Assembly (NCBI GenBank): GCA_026770025.1
Contig: JAMXDE010000005.1
Location: forward strand, 1,798,001 to 1,862,000
Direction: 5' to 3'
From: Craspedostauros australis
Taxonomy: Eukaryota; Bacillariophyta; Bacillariophyceae; Mastogloiales; Achnanthaceae
Length of the DNA: 64,000 nucleotides
Shown: piece by piece, positions 42,965-52,781 of the stretch
How positions within the stretch are numbered: position 1 is the first letter of the stretch
How the letters are laid out: every line of letters starts with the position of its first letter
Made by a program: the position numbers and the translations under genes
The notes under the pieces: model-generated
What the model was told of the DNA's origin: nothing
The model's input: only the letters and a program-made list of their open reading frames with translations
Databases searched by the model: none

Positions 42965-45136
42965 ATGGTGCGAGATCTCCCGCTGGCGGCTCCGCCTGAA
43001 TCTGCACACAGCGGCGCTGTGGAGGAAATGCAGGGCGGCGGCAACGAGATGGTTCTCCTCAAAAATTCAGCTGGTGTGTGGACAGATCACAACAAGAGCA
43101 GCAGCAGCACTAACAGCAGCAATAACAGCAACAGCACTAGCAGCAGCAGCAGCAGCAGCAATAACAGCAGCAGCAATAACAGCAACCTCATGTTGGTGTA
43201 CTCTCACAATGTCAAGGCCAACCCTCGGTCAACGAAGGCCGTAGTCGTCAGGCGGGCCTTCATGATGTGTTCGTTGGGCGTCGTTTTCTTGGCATCCATC
43301 CTCGACTCGATTTCCAACCATCGCCACCTTGCCCCCAATGCCGCAACCAAGACCAAGACCACGAATGGCGCCTCGGGACCATTCGCACACAAGTCTGTTC
43401 AGCATCAGCAACGGCATGCCAGCTGGGAGGACCTCCAGCAGTCGGCCTTCGACAATCATCTCTATCAGGTCATGGACGATCCGTACCTCTCCTACCCATG
43501 CCTGCCGCGCAAGATCCATGTCGCGCAGCGCAACAACGTCGATGCCGCCACCAACCTCGTCGACATGACCCTGTCCTTCGCGCTGGACTTCGAGCAATGC
43601 CAGAACGTCACTTCCACCATCACCTATGGTCGGGGTCTCTTCGGGGAAGGCAGCACGGTGCAGGTCGATGTCGAGCCCAACCAGTTCCGATTCCATTCCG
43701 AAATCACGCAGGAACACTACCAGAGCGATTGGATTTATCATGTCCACATCCCAGATGTGCAGGCGGGAGAGCAGAGGTACTGGTATCAAATCACGGTGCA
43801 ACGACAACCCCCCAGCACCGAACGTCATCGTCATGCCGCCCAACTCGATCACGATGGTCTCTTGAGGTCCACGGCTCGCAAGAACTTGCTGGGCGAGACG
43901 ACGACGATGGGATTTGTGACGCCACCATCACCTGGAGCACCCTCCACCTTGGCCTTGGTTGGGGATTTGGGACAGACCGAGAACTCCACCAAGACGATGA
44001 ATCACGTCCTGCGCGGCACGCCCAGCTGGTGGTCGCCATTCTTCAACGAACGCCCCATCACGACCATCTTGATTGCAGGGGATCTGTCCTACGCCGACGC
44101 CGAACCGCAACGATGGGATCGGTGGTTGGATCTCATGGTGAGTTCTGTGCGATTGTGTGTGATTGTGTGTGACAAAGTGACAACGTGTGGTGAGCTACGG
44201 CATGACCAGTTTGGATTGAATCGATACATATCCCCACTCATCGACCCGCTTGCTCATACCAATACATGTATCTATCATACTCTGCATACGCACTGATCAT
44301 CTCCGATCATTGCAAACACCACATCTGACGACAAACTAATCCAGGAACCGCTCCTGAGCAGCACCCCGATGCAATCGGTACCGGGCAATCATGAAGTCGA
44401 GTGCGACAACACCACCGGCGACGTATTCGTGCCGTATGAAAACACGTTTTACAATCCAAATCGCATTGGACCGCCCGATACCCAACCAGTCGCCGAGGAA
44501 CAACGCTTAACATTGAAGCGGCAATCCTGCCGATTTCCATCAATCTTCCTGGGACATTACAATTTTGGTAATGCGTTCTATTCCTTTATCCATGGACTCG
44601 TGCATGTCATTGCTCTCAACTCCTACACCGACACCGGCATCGGTTCCCCGCAGTACACATGGCTTGAGAAGCTGTTGGAAACCGAGGTGGACAGGGAAGT
44701 CACGCCCTGGGTCTTGGTCATGCTCCATTGCCCCCTCCACACATCAGTCTCCGGTCACATCAACGGAACCAACTCAGTCCTGATGTTGGAAAACATGGAG
44801 CCATTGTTCGTGCAGTACGGCATCAACTTCGTCGTCTCCGGTCACGACCATTCGTACCTGCGAACGCACCCCATGGTGGGCACCGAGCGTGATCCGACCG
44901 GAAAGGGACCCATCTACCTCACCCTGGGCGCGGGCGGCAATCGCGAACAGCATCCCGCTGGTTTCATCCATGACGAACCAGAAGACTGGGTTGCCAAGCG
45001 TGATAACATGGAATATGGCTTCGGGAAGCTGTACGTCGCCAACGCCACCCACGCACGTTTCCGATGGGTGCGGGATGGCACCACGCAAGAGGGTGTCAAC
45101 GACGATGTTTGGTTGCAGAATCAACTGTACAAATGA
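42965..45136 (+). CDS. Purple acid phosphatase-like metallophosphoesterase, membrane-anchored
   Basis: A secreted or surface phosphatase with a two-metal centre that releases phosphate from organic esters. Two exons (42965-44137 and 44345-45136), phase 0, give 654 residues. The metal-ligand motifs appear in order: GDLGQTENS at about 332, GDLSYADAEPQRWDRW at about 371, PGNHEVECDN at about 405 in exon two, LVMLHCPLHTS at about 518 and SGHDHSYLRT at about 556. An N-terminal fibronectin-like domain precedes the catalytic domain (YWYQITVQRQPP). The first 85 residues are Ser/Asn-rich from an AGC/AAC repeat, followed by a hydrophobic segment (AFMMCSLGVVFLASIL) that looks like a signal anchor, so the enzyme would face the lumen or outside. 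Motif IV has Cys-Pro-Leu-His rather than the usual Pro-Trp/Tyr arrangement. Confidence 0.92.
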
Positions 45137-45514
45137 GAGTTTGTGCAAATGCTCAATAAAAGAGTACTCTACGACTGTGATACCATGTTGTACATCATTG
45201 AACAATGCCGCGATGGTCACCATTGAAGGAGCACACAGCTACTCACTCAACACAGAAGTGGAAATCGTTGTCGAGCAGCATGTCAACGGTGGAGTTTGGA
45301 GTAGAGCACCACAGCATGGATCTTGGTAGACTTACATATTATACATCGTAACATTAGTACGTTACCAACAAGTAACGAACACAGCAAATCATCATTTTGA
45401 TTACAATTACTCGTCTGACAGCGCTGCGACGCGATTCTTCATTTAGCGGGGCGACATCCATCTCGCTCATCACGTCCTGTCACATCACCGAAGGCTCCTG
45501 CTGCCTCAACATCA
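45137..45514. other. Convergent intergenic region, no gene
   Basis: Between the 3' ends of the acid phosphatase and CRAL-TRIO genes. An AATAAA-type signal appears at about 45156, shortly after the phosphatase stop. Nothing else is recognised. Confidence 0.5.
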
Positions 45515-47248
45515 TCACGCATGATACGGCATGCTGTCAACGTACGCATTGGCAGTCTCTTCCGAAACCAAAAACTCAGCATTGGAATAATACTGCGATG
45601 CATCGAATTCGAACGTATCCTCCCCACCAAGCCATGTGGGAATGTACTGCGTCGCGACGACCGTTTCCAATACGGCACGACGCTCCTCCTCGTCGCGTGG
45701 TAGCACGATGAGCTTCTGACGTACTTCCTCCGTCAGCAACGGCAGGATCATCTTGACGAAGAACTCACCGGCACGACCCAAGTTCATGAGCAGGATGATG
45801 CCCAAGCGATTGGGGAAATGGTCTTGCAACATGGTGACGAAGACCTTGATCATCTTGATGGATGGCACGGTCCTCCATGACGATCCGGTACCATCGAGGA
45901 TGACATTGAATTTGCCGATCTGCCCATCGGATCGTTCCGTGGAGGCGGCGACTGCGCGTTCCAATGTGTTGACGTAGGCTCGGACGTTGGCAAGATCGTC
46001 CACGACATTGCGTCTACCCAGCCTGGCCCAAACAAGAGCATGGGATCCCTTAAATTCGTTGGAGGCGGTACCTTTGCCAACGGAGGCAACGTTGTGTTCG
46101 TGCGACGGACTGAAGCCGTGGTGGTAGAAGAATCCATTTTGGTTCTCTTGAATGACTTTTGGGCCATACACCCACGGTTTGTAGATCTCGCGGTACGTCA
46201 GGGTATGATTGATAGCGGCATTGGCATCGCAGCCCTTGTGGCAGAGCTTGAACGGGAATTTGGTCCGCAAATCGATGGGCCAATTCATGATTCGCAAGTA
46301 AGAGTACAGCAAAGCCGCACCATCCATGAGATGGCCCGACGATGACGAGGACGATGACTTGGCCTTGCCGGTTGCTTTTTGGTACCACGCAGGACCGCCT
46401 GGTCCACCCCATGATACGTTCGGTATGCGCTGCTCGAAGTCTGGGATCGCCGCGTGTATCTGTTCGCCGAACTTTGCGATGAGCGACTGTTCTGACGATG
46501 CGATATCTGCGGCCAAACTTGTGAATGCAGTCGGGTATTTGTTCCGCAGCGACTTGTGTTGGGACGTAATGACCTCTAGAGCGGTGCTTTCTGTCGCCGT
46601 CGCCGTCGGTGACGATGACGCTGGTTTCGACGACAATATGGCCGTCCCCTTCTGTGATCCGTCAGATGGGCAGTGATCCAACGACGCAGACGGCGGCTGG
46701 ATCAAACCGAAGGTGTAGCGACTGGCCTTCTCCCAAAACAGCTGGCATGCGCATCCCAACGGCTCCTGTGGCCGGGTGACTGGGCATTGCATATGCGGTG
46801 GCTGTGGTTGTTGCTTCTGATCCAGCTTCCGCCTCCGCGCTTCGTCTTCCTCTTGTGCTGCCTGCCTCGACTTCTTGTAGTAGAGGAAGCCGCCGAAGAG
46901 ACCATTTTTGCTGTAATCGTTGCGATCTCTGTCCGGCTGATCTTTCTGAATTGGTGGTGGTGCGGTTTGATCGTCCAATGCTCCGAAAGGCTGCACCATT
47001 TCGGCTGTCACCGGGCATGGCGACGGGACGCTGCGGCATGAGATGAGACCAACGGAAAGAGCCGATGCCAGCGTGACCAGGATGCCCACGATGGCGCCAC
47101 CGAAAAATAAGGAGAGAAGAGCGTTGCGATTTTGCCTCATTCTCTTCTGATTCTTGGGCCACGCTTCGTCATCGTATAAACCGTACGCATCGGCGAATCC
47201 AGAGAGCGATGACAGAGATGAAGAGGAAGGAGATTGTTGGTGCTTCAT
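45515..47248 (-). CDS. CRAL-TRIO (SEC14-like) lipid-binding protein with N-terminal membrane anchor
   Basis: A 577-residue single frame. The N-terminus is Ser-rich and cytosolic-looking, followed by one membrane helix (LLSLFFGGAIVGILVTLASA) at about residues 44-66. A variable polar region reaches about residue 240. The C-terminal part is a CRAL-TRIO lipid-binding domain: NGFFYHHGFSPSHEHN, KFNVILDGTGSSWRTVPSIK, then DHFPNRLGIILLMNLGRAGE, LLTEEVRQKLIVLPRDEEER and QYIPTWLGGEDTFEFD. The last matches the closing motif in which the lid helix is followed by the Leu-Gly-Gly turn. Such proteins bind and exchange phosphoinositides or hydrophobic ligands between membranes. A fixed anchor plus lipid pocket suggests action at membrane contacts, which is inference. 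The start gives a Met directly before a Ser-rich leader. Confidence 0.85.
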   Translation of the reverse strand: MKHQQSPSSSSLSSLSGFADAYGLYDDEAWPKNQKRMRQNRNALLSLFFGGAIVGILVTLASALSVGLISCRSVPSPCPVTAEMVQPFGALDDQTAPPPIQKDQPDRDRNDYSKNGLFGGFLYYKKSRQAAQEEDEARRRKLDQKQQPQPPHMQCPVTRPQEPLGCACQLFWEKASRYTFGLIQPPSASLDHCPSDGSQKGTAILSSKPASSSPTATATESTALEVITSQHKSLRNKYPTAFTSLAADIASSEQSLIAKFGEQIHAAIPDFEQRIPNVSWGGPGGPAWYQKATGKAKSSSSSSSGHLMDGAALLYSYLRIMNWPIDLRTKFPFKLCHKGCDANAAINHTLTYREIYKPWVYGPKVIQENQNGFFYHHGFSPSHEHNVASVGKGTASNEFKGSHALVWARLGRRNVVDDLANVRAYVNTLERAVAASTERSDGQIGKFNVILDGTGSSWRTVPSIKMIKVFVTMLQDHFPNRLGIILLMNLGRAGEFFVKMILPLLTEEVRQKLIVLPRDEEERRAVLETVVATQYIPTWLGGEDTFEFDASQYYSNAEFLVSEETANAYVDSMPYHA

Positions 47249-48158
47249 CGTGTGTTGCAGGCGTACGCGTATGTACTCGTACTATGCTGCAGCGCAATGC
47301 AGTGCGGCTCAAATGACTGGTCAATTCTCGATTCTCAATTCCCAATGACCAGTAGTCGATGGCCAATGGCCAATGGTCGACGGTGGATGGAGTAGTCGTA
47401 GAGTGGGAACGCAACGATGCTCCCTGTTTCTCGTCAGCTTCCTCAGAAGATCCAATGCACGTACGTAAACGCAAGAATTGTTGCTTCACAGCGTTCAATG
47501 ATGTGCCGATCAGACAAAAGCCTCAATGTCTATCTCTTTCTCTCTGTGGATCTATGTATTATGTTCGATTGCTCTCTCGTGCCGATCCCAATGCTCTGGA
47601 CCTGTGGCATCATGTCGTATTCGCGTGGAAACAGGTGCTCTGCGAGGAGGGAGGAATGGTGGAGGCGTTCGTGCAGGCCGAAAATGCTGATTGGCTTTCT
47701 GTCGCGTTGGCAAACTCTCAAACTTCTCCGCACATCAACGCCAAGCGCCGAAAACGCGCTCTTGTCCAAACCTATGGGTTCGACGTAGTCGAATGGACAA
47801 GACGGACCAAGAAGCTGTTTTGCGTGGGATTGGTGTGATTCGAGGTTCTCGTGACTGGAGTTCGAAACACTTTTTGCGCCTCTTGCGTTTTTCGTGAGAT
47901 CAAAGGAGAACCAAGCGTGGAGTGAACAGGCGTTTCTCTTTGGTTTCGCCACAAGGATGGATGAGGGTGTGCGCCTCCTCCCCACCCATCATCTCTCTGC
48001 TCGCACGCGTACGGTCTGGGGTGGTCGTTGATCCCACAACTCCACGCATCATCGTCCGCACGCAAGAAGGTCTTGGGTTGAGGCTGCAAAGCACACCCTA
48101 CCTGGTCGTACGATTGCTCCAGCTTTCCCTTCCTCTACTGCTCACTTCAGAGAGTAGC
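47249..48158. other. Divergent promoter region, CRAL-TRIO and amino-acid permease genes
   Basis: A head-to-head gap of about 900 bases with no supported gene. TACTCGTA lies at 47274-47281, some 26 bases upstream of the CRAL-TRIO start. A frame of 159 codons (47359-47838) has no recognisable domain. Confidence 0.45.
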
Positions 48159-49888
48159 ATGACAACACCACAGCTGGCCTCCACCATGACGAGCGAAAGA
48201 TCATCTTTGTTGGCCCACGAGACCAGCACGGACTCACTTTCATTTGGTGATGAGCTCCGCATGGAGGGAGGCAATGCAGGTTCCTCAGATGTCAAGGACA
48301 AAGGAGCGTTCAGTATCCTTCCTATCCATCAAGGATCAGCATCCGAATCTGAGACGATCGTCAACATCGTCAAGGTACGTTACTCTTGCTGCTGCCGCTG
48401 AGGATGATGTTGTTGCTCCCGCTACTACGATCATTGATGCGTCGGCTCATCAACCACCAACTCGCTCATTCATCTATTCATTCACTGACTTGCCTACCAT
48501 CTCATTTTTTCAAACCAATGCAATGCAAACTGTTCATGCCTCTGCCCTTCTTGCCATCATCGCGTGTACGACAGCTCTGCATGGGAACGGGATGCTTGGC
48601 TTTGCCGTACTCAGCACAACAAGGCGGATTGTTGCTCAATTGCGTGGGCATGTTTGCCGTCGCAACCTGGAACACCAGCTGCGTCGAACGTTTTTGCGAC
48701 TGCCAAGACAAGCTGATCTTCCTCGAATCCATCGAACGGCAGACAGCTAACGAACATACCTTGGCATCATCGTCGCCGCATCCGCCACGCGCCACGGCAA
48801 CACTCAGCAAGGTCACATGGCGCACGATGGGTTGGGTTGGAGTTGTAATGGTGGAAATCATCCAGATTTTCTTCTTCACCGGTGTCATCGTTGCCTACCA
48901 GGACGCCTGCCGATCCTTTCTGAAGGATGCGAGCTTCTCGAGCAATTCGGACTGGGTCGACGCATCTGTCCTTGCGGTGATCATGGCATCCCTCTCGGTC
49001 GTTCCTGACCTGGGGTACTTGACGAAAGTCAGCGCGCTTGGAATAGGAGTCCTGATGGTCACTTTGGCGGTCACCACCGCGTACGGAATCTCGGAAGCAA
49101 TCGATGGCGATGGTGATGACGAGATGGCAACCGCATCAGCAGGAACGGACGTCGAGGAGAATCCGCTGTCGCTGCTCCCTGACGATGGGCTCGTGGGGAT
49201 GAGCACTTGGTTCGGATGCATTGTGTTCAGCTTTGGCATTGCACCCTTGACCTACAACTTCCGAGAGTCGATGGCCGAGCCCAAGAAACTGGTGAGCACC
49301 ACACAAGTGTCCGTGCTGGCTGTGGCAGCTATGTACGTTGTTATCGGCGTCAGTCTGTGGGCGCTATTCCCACAAATCTCAGGAGAAGTGCTGCATGAGC
49401 TGCCGCAGGAAGGGATCTTGCCCACTGTCACCCGCGTGTCGATGTTGATTGTCGTCCTGGTCACGGCTCCGCTCCTCATTGTGCCGTGCGGAGAGCTCTT
49501 CGAGGGCAAGATGCTGCAGCTCGTCAAGCCATGGATGGAGCAGCAGGACCCCGATTCGCAGCTCCCATCCACTCCGTCGGTCCCCTACTGGATGAAGGCG
49601 GTCGTCCGATTCGGCGTCTGCTTCCTCAGCGCGCTTCTGAGTGTCGCGTATCCAGGATTCGTCAAAATGCTGGGCTTCGTGGGTGCCTTCGCAGTGGCGA
49701 TAATGGGCTTCTGCATCCCACCGCTGGTACACATCCTCTCGCTTCGTCTGGTTCACCGCGCGGAGATCGCAATGCCCAACGCACGATCTTTCGCTCATGA
49801 TTTCATTTTAGATCTTGTACTGCTCGTCTGGGGCATCACAGCAACCTGCCTGTCCACTATTTACACCTTCAGACAGATAAACAAGTAG
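48159..49888 (+). CDS. Amino-acid/auxin permease family transporter (AAAP, SLC38-like)
   Basis: A multi-pass transporter that moves neutral amino acids with H+ or Na+. Two exons (48159-48374 and 48575-49888) join in phase 0 to 509 residues. The join rebuilds the family's first-helix signature: ETIVNIVK followed by LCMGTGCLALPYSAQQGG. Later blocks include WVGVVMVEIIQIFFFTGVIV, GMSTWFGCIVFSFGIAPLTY and a central NFRESMAEPKKL, the conserved position where these proteins have an E-S/M motif after helix six. About eleven membrane helices can be counted. The first 65 residues are Ser/Thr-rich and probably cytosolic. The acceptor is chosen because it recreates the signature in frame. Substrate and compartment (plasma membrane or vacuole) cannot be told. 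Confidence 0.9.
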
Positions 49889-50091
49889 AAACGCGTACAT
49901 AGCGGTATGTATAATAGTGTAATAATCTACCTGGGTTTGGTGTGGTTTGGTGTTGCGACATCGCACATGCGATTGGTTTGTAGAAAGTCTCACCTTGCTC
50001 TCTGTACGAATAACTATCAAGCTGCGGCGCTCTGGCTGCCAACCGCAAACTGCTCCACTCCAGGCATTTGCCCTTGGCATCACCGAAGCTG

Positions 50092-51972
50092 TCACGCCTC
50101 CTGGACGATCTCTACTCGGCTGTGCGGCTGTTGGCTTTGCTCGCTGTTCGTATTCTGGCCCGAAGTCTGATTGCGACAGTAGCGCACCTCACGGTCGCAG
50201 TGCCCAGGGCGTATGGGCGATGCATCGATTCCACGTTGGACCATGAGGCATCGGAAGGACTCGAGCCTCTCAGTGACCGTTGCTGCCGCACCCATCTGTT
50301 CGACATCCCCAGACCACAACCGCTCGGCCACCGCCGATGCTCTTGGCCACACCCTGCTCATGAAGTTGCTGGCATCGACCTTCTCGCCCCACATGGACGC
50401 ATGTCCGCCAATGACCAGCTGTTGATTCCCACCCTCGAATGCGCGGGGGTTGCAGTTGTATAAGTTCCTCCAATCTTGGTTGAGATGGTCCAGGTACCAG
50501 CAGCCAGAAACGATGACGGGGTACGACTGGTCGGTGGCAGCGATGATAGTCTCCGTGTCGAAGCCTTTCCAAACGTCTACGATCGTCCCGTTCGTCAAGG
50601 TAAGATTGAGATTGAACACCTCCTGCCACACGATCGGCGTCCGGTTGAACTTGCGGACAACAATATCGAGCAATTTCGTCTCGAAGATGTCGTACAGATC
50701 CGCAAGATCAGTGACATTGTTAGTTGCCATCCATTGGCGCACGGACGTCGAGCTGTTCCAGCAACCCAAGTTCACTTCGTCCCCGCCAACATGAACGAAT
50801 GCGTCTGGGAAGGATTGGGTGAGATCATGGTATATGGCTTCGACGAAACCGTAGACGCTGGGGTTGGTGGGGTCCAGGGGGCCGTTGGGATGCGGGCAGC
50901 TCGTGAGGAACTCGGGATGCGACTTGCCGATAGATCGGATATGACCTGGCATGTCAATTTCAGGAATCACACGGATGCCGCGAAAGCGCGCCTGCTCGAC
51001 GATGTTTTGGATATCGTCCACCGAGTACACTCGTTTGGGATGGTAGGCCCCCTTCTCCGACAACTCGGGAAATGTCGTGCTGCTGTAAGGCCAGGACTGG
51101 CTGTCTGTGATGTGCCAGTGGAGGACGTTGAGCTTGTTCATCGCCATAGCATCGAGATTGTCCAGAATGAGCTGCACCGGTAGGTAATGCCTAGACGTGT
51201 CGATCAACAAGCCGCGGTAGCTGTACGATGGTGCATCAGCCACGAAGAGGGGAAGGCCGTGCACAATAAGCCAAGCCTCAGGGGCTACAGCAGCTCGAAC
51301 CTTGGCGTTGGCGTTGCCGATACCATTGCCAATAGCATTGGTATTCAGGTTGATGCCATCTGTATCGGTGTATGCTTCGGCATCACGATGATGGGATGGC
51401 ATCAGCAACGTCGATGGAACCCAGCCGAAGTCTATAAGCTGCGACAGGGTCTCCAATCCTCGGACGGTGCCAAACACCGTCTGGGCAGTGACATGGATGG
51501 CGGACGAGTTCGCATCGATGGATAGTTCGTAGGACTCGTCAACTTCGTGTGTGAGACTTGTGTCAGACGAGATGATGTGCATGACGATCCGATTCAGCGC
51601 CTGCGTCTGGATCGTATCAGATCCGTCGGATGGGTCATGAAAGTCCTCCGGGAAGTCAGGGGTGATCGCCAGGGTGGACAAGAAGCGCGATATCGCGTTA
51701 TCCACAAAAGGGAGCAGGCTTTCCGGACCAACAAGCAGAAAGCGCAGGCTTGATTTCCCCTTAATGACGCCCAGGAGGTCGCTCCCTTCCGAGTAGTTTT
51801 CGATCTGAGCAGCTGGGAAGAGTCTCCCCTGCGCTCGTGCCGTCGTAGGTGCACATGCGACCATGCATCCATGTCCGAGGACGCGTGCGCAGAAGATTGT
51901 GTGCACGAGCGCTCGTATCAGACGGTATATCGTCTGCGTGGAACGAACACTTCCTGTTGTGGACAAACGCAT
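50092..51972 (-). CDS. Beta-N-acetylhexosaminidase, glycoside hydrolase family 20
   Basis: Removes terminal N-acetylglucosamine or N-acetylgalactosamine from glycans or chitin fragments, usually in lysosome-like vacuoles or outside the cell. From the ATG at 51972 it has 626 residues; the frame is open to 52173, but the later ATG gives a signal-type N-terminus (RLIRALVHTIFCARVLGHG). An N-terminal GH20b domain is followed by the TIM barrel: YSYRGLLIDTSRHYLPVQLI, KLNVLHWHITDSQSWPYSS, RGIRVIPEIDMPGHIRSIG, and FVHVGGDEVNLGCW near residue 395, whose Asp-Glu pair is catalytic. GGHASMWGEKVDASNFMSRV and WPRASAVAERLWS close the barrel. Several Asn-X-Ser/Thr sites fit a secreted protein. It is convergent with the permease gene, only 203 bases away. 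Confidence 0.93.
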   Translation of the reverse strand: MRLSTTGSVRSTQTIYRLIRALVHTIFCARVLGHGCMVACAPTTARAQGRLFPAAQIENYSEGSDLLGVIKGKSSLRFLLVGPESLLPFVDNAISRFLSTLAITPDFPEDFHDPSDGSDTIQTQALNRIVMHIISSDTSLTHEVDESYELSIDANSSAIHVTAQTVFGTVRGLETLSQLIDFGWVPSTLLMPSHHRDAEAYTDTDGINLNTNAIGNGIGNANAKVRAAVAPEAWLIVHGLPLFVADAPSYSYRGLLIDTSRHYLPVQLILDNLDAMAMNKLNVLHWHITDSQSWPYSSTTFPELSEKGAYHPKRVYSVDDIQNIVEQARFRGIRVIPEIDMPGHIRSIGKSHPEFLTSCPHPNGPLDPTNPSVYGFVEAIYHDLTQSFPDAFVHVGGDEVNLGCWNSSTSVRQWMATNNVTDLADLYDIFETKLLDIVVRKFNRTPIVWQEVFNLNLTLTNGTIVDVWKGFDTETIIAATDQSYPVIVSGCWYLDHLNQDWRNLYNCNPRAFEGGNQQLVIGGHASMWGEKVDASNFMSRVWPRASAVAERLWSGDVEQMGAAATVTERLESFRCLMVQRGIDASPIRPGHCDREVRYCRNQTSGQNTNSEQSQQPHSRVEIVQEA

Positions 51973-52781
51973 GGTGCTGGTGCTGGGGCTGGGGCTGGTG
52001 CTGGCGCGTCGGCTGCTATTGCTCCTTGCTCCGTTTCTGTTTGTGCTTCTGTTGTGTTTGTGTCCTTGCCCAAATTCTTTTGATGGCACAAGAGATGTTG
52101 GACAGCAAAGATCCGATTCTTGCAGCGTATCAGTACCATACGCACACAGTGCGCACGGTACGCACAGATTCACACGATGTCATCTGCATCCAAGGAAGAT
52201 ACTCAGCAAACTGAGGCGACATATTTAACCACCCCCAATGAAGTATTCCATGGTGCTCGACGCACCCGTTGCTACAAATGATACATGCGAGTGCGTATCA
52301 AGCCTCTCCCCTCCCTCTGTCAGCTCCTAATGTACTCGTATGAACTATAATGTTACTCCCTGCTGGTACGACGAATATTCTGCTATACACAAGTACAGGA
52401 TATGCACAATTCTATTATTTGGTACACTGTTGGCAGGGAGTCCGATTTCTCTCTCTCTCTCTCTCCTCTTGCTGGGGCCATGCTGCCTTCATTTTTGTTT
52501 TCGCAAATTGTTGCCAATCGGACTCAACCCGTTGTAAGGCAGGAGGAGTGCACACCATTGTTCGCATGAATGCTCCAAACGCGCCCCGGATGACGGCAGC
52601 TCCTTCCCACTACTCAGCGAGTCAGATGCGAGTCTGATCGCGCCTGATGGTCTCAGCTGCGCCCGGAACCAAACAACGTTGGCTTTGCTCACTTCCAGCT
52701 TCCGGTTGTCAGCAGAGAATGCTGGTCTTGGTGTTGCTGGGCTCCAGAGGTTTGGCGAAGCGGGGCTTTGGAATGCCAAAT
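51973..52781. other. Intergenic region between hexosaminidase start and second acetyltransferase 3' end
   Basis: No gene is supported. TACTCGTA occurs at 52333-52340 and a CT run at about 52446-52464. Both flanking genes are on the minus strand, so the region holds the hexosaminidase promoter and the acetyltransferase 3' UTR. Confidence 0.45.

Noticed and set aside
47359-47838. A 159-codon plus-strand frame in the divergent promoter region
   Set aside because: It has no recognisable domain, overlaps other equally long frames and sits where promoters are expected.
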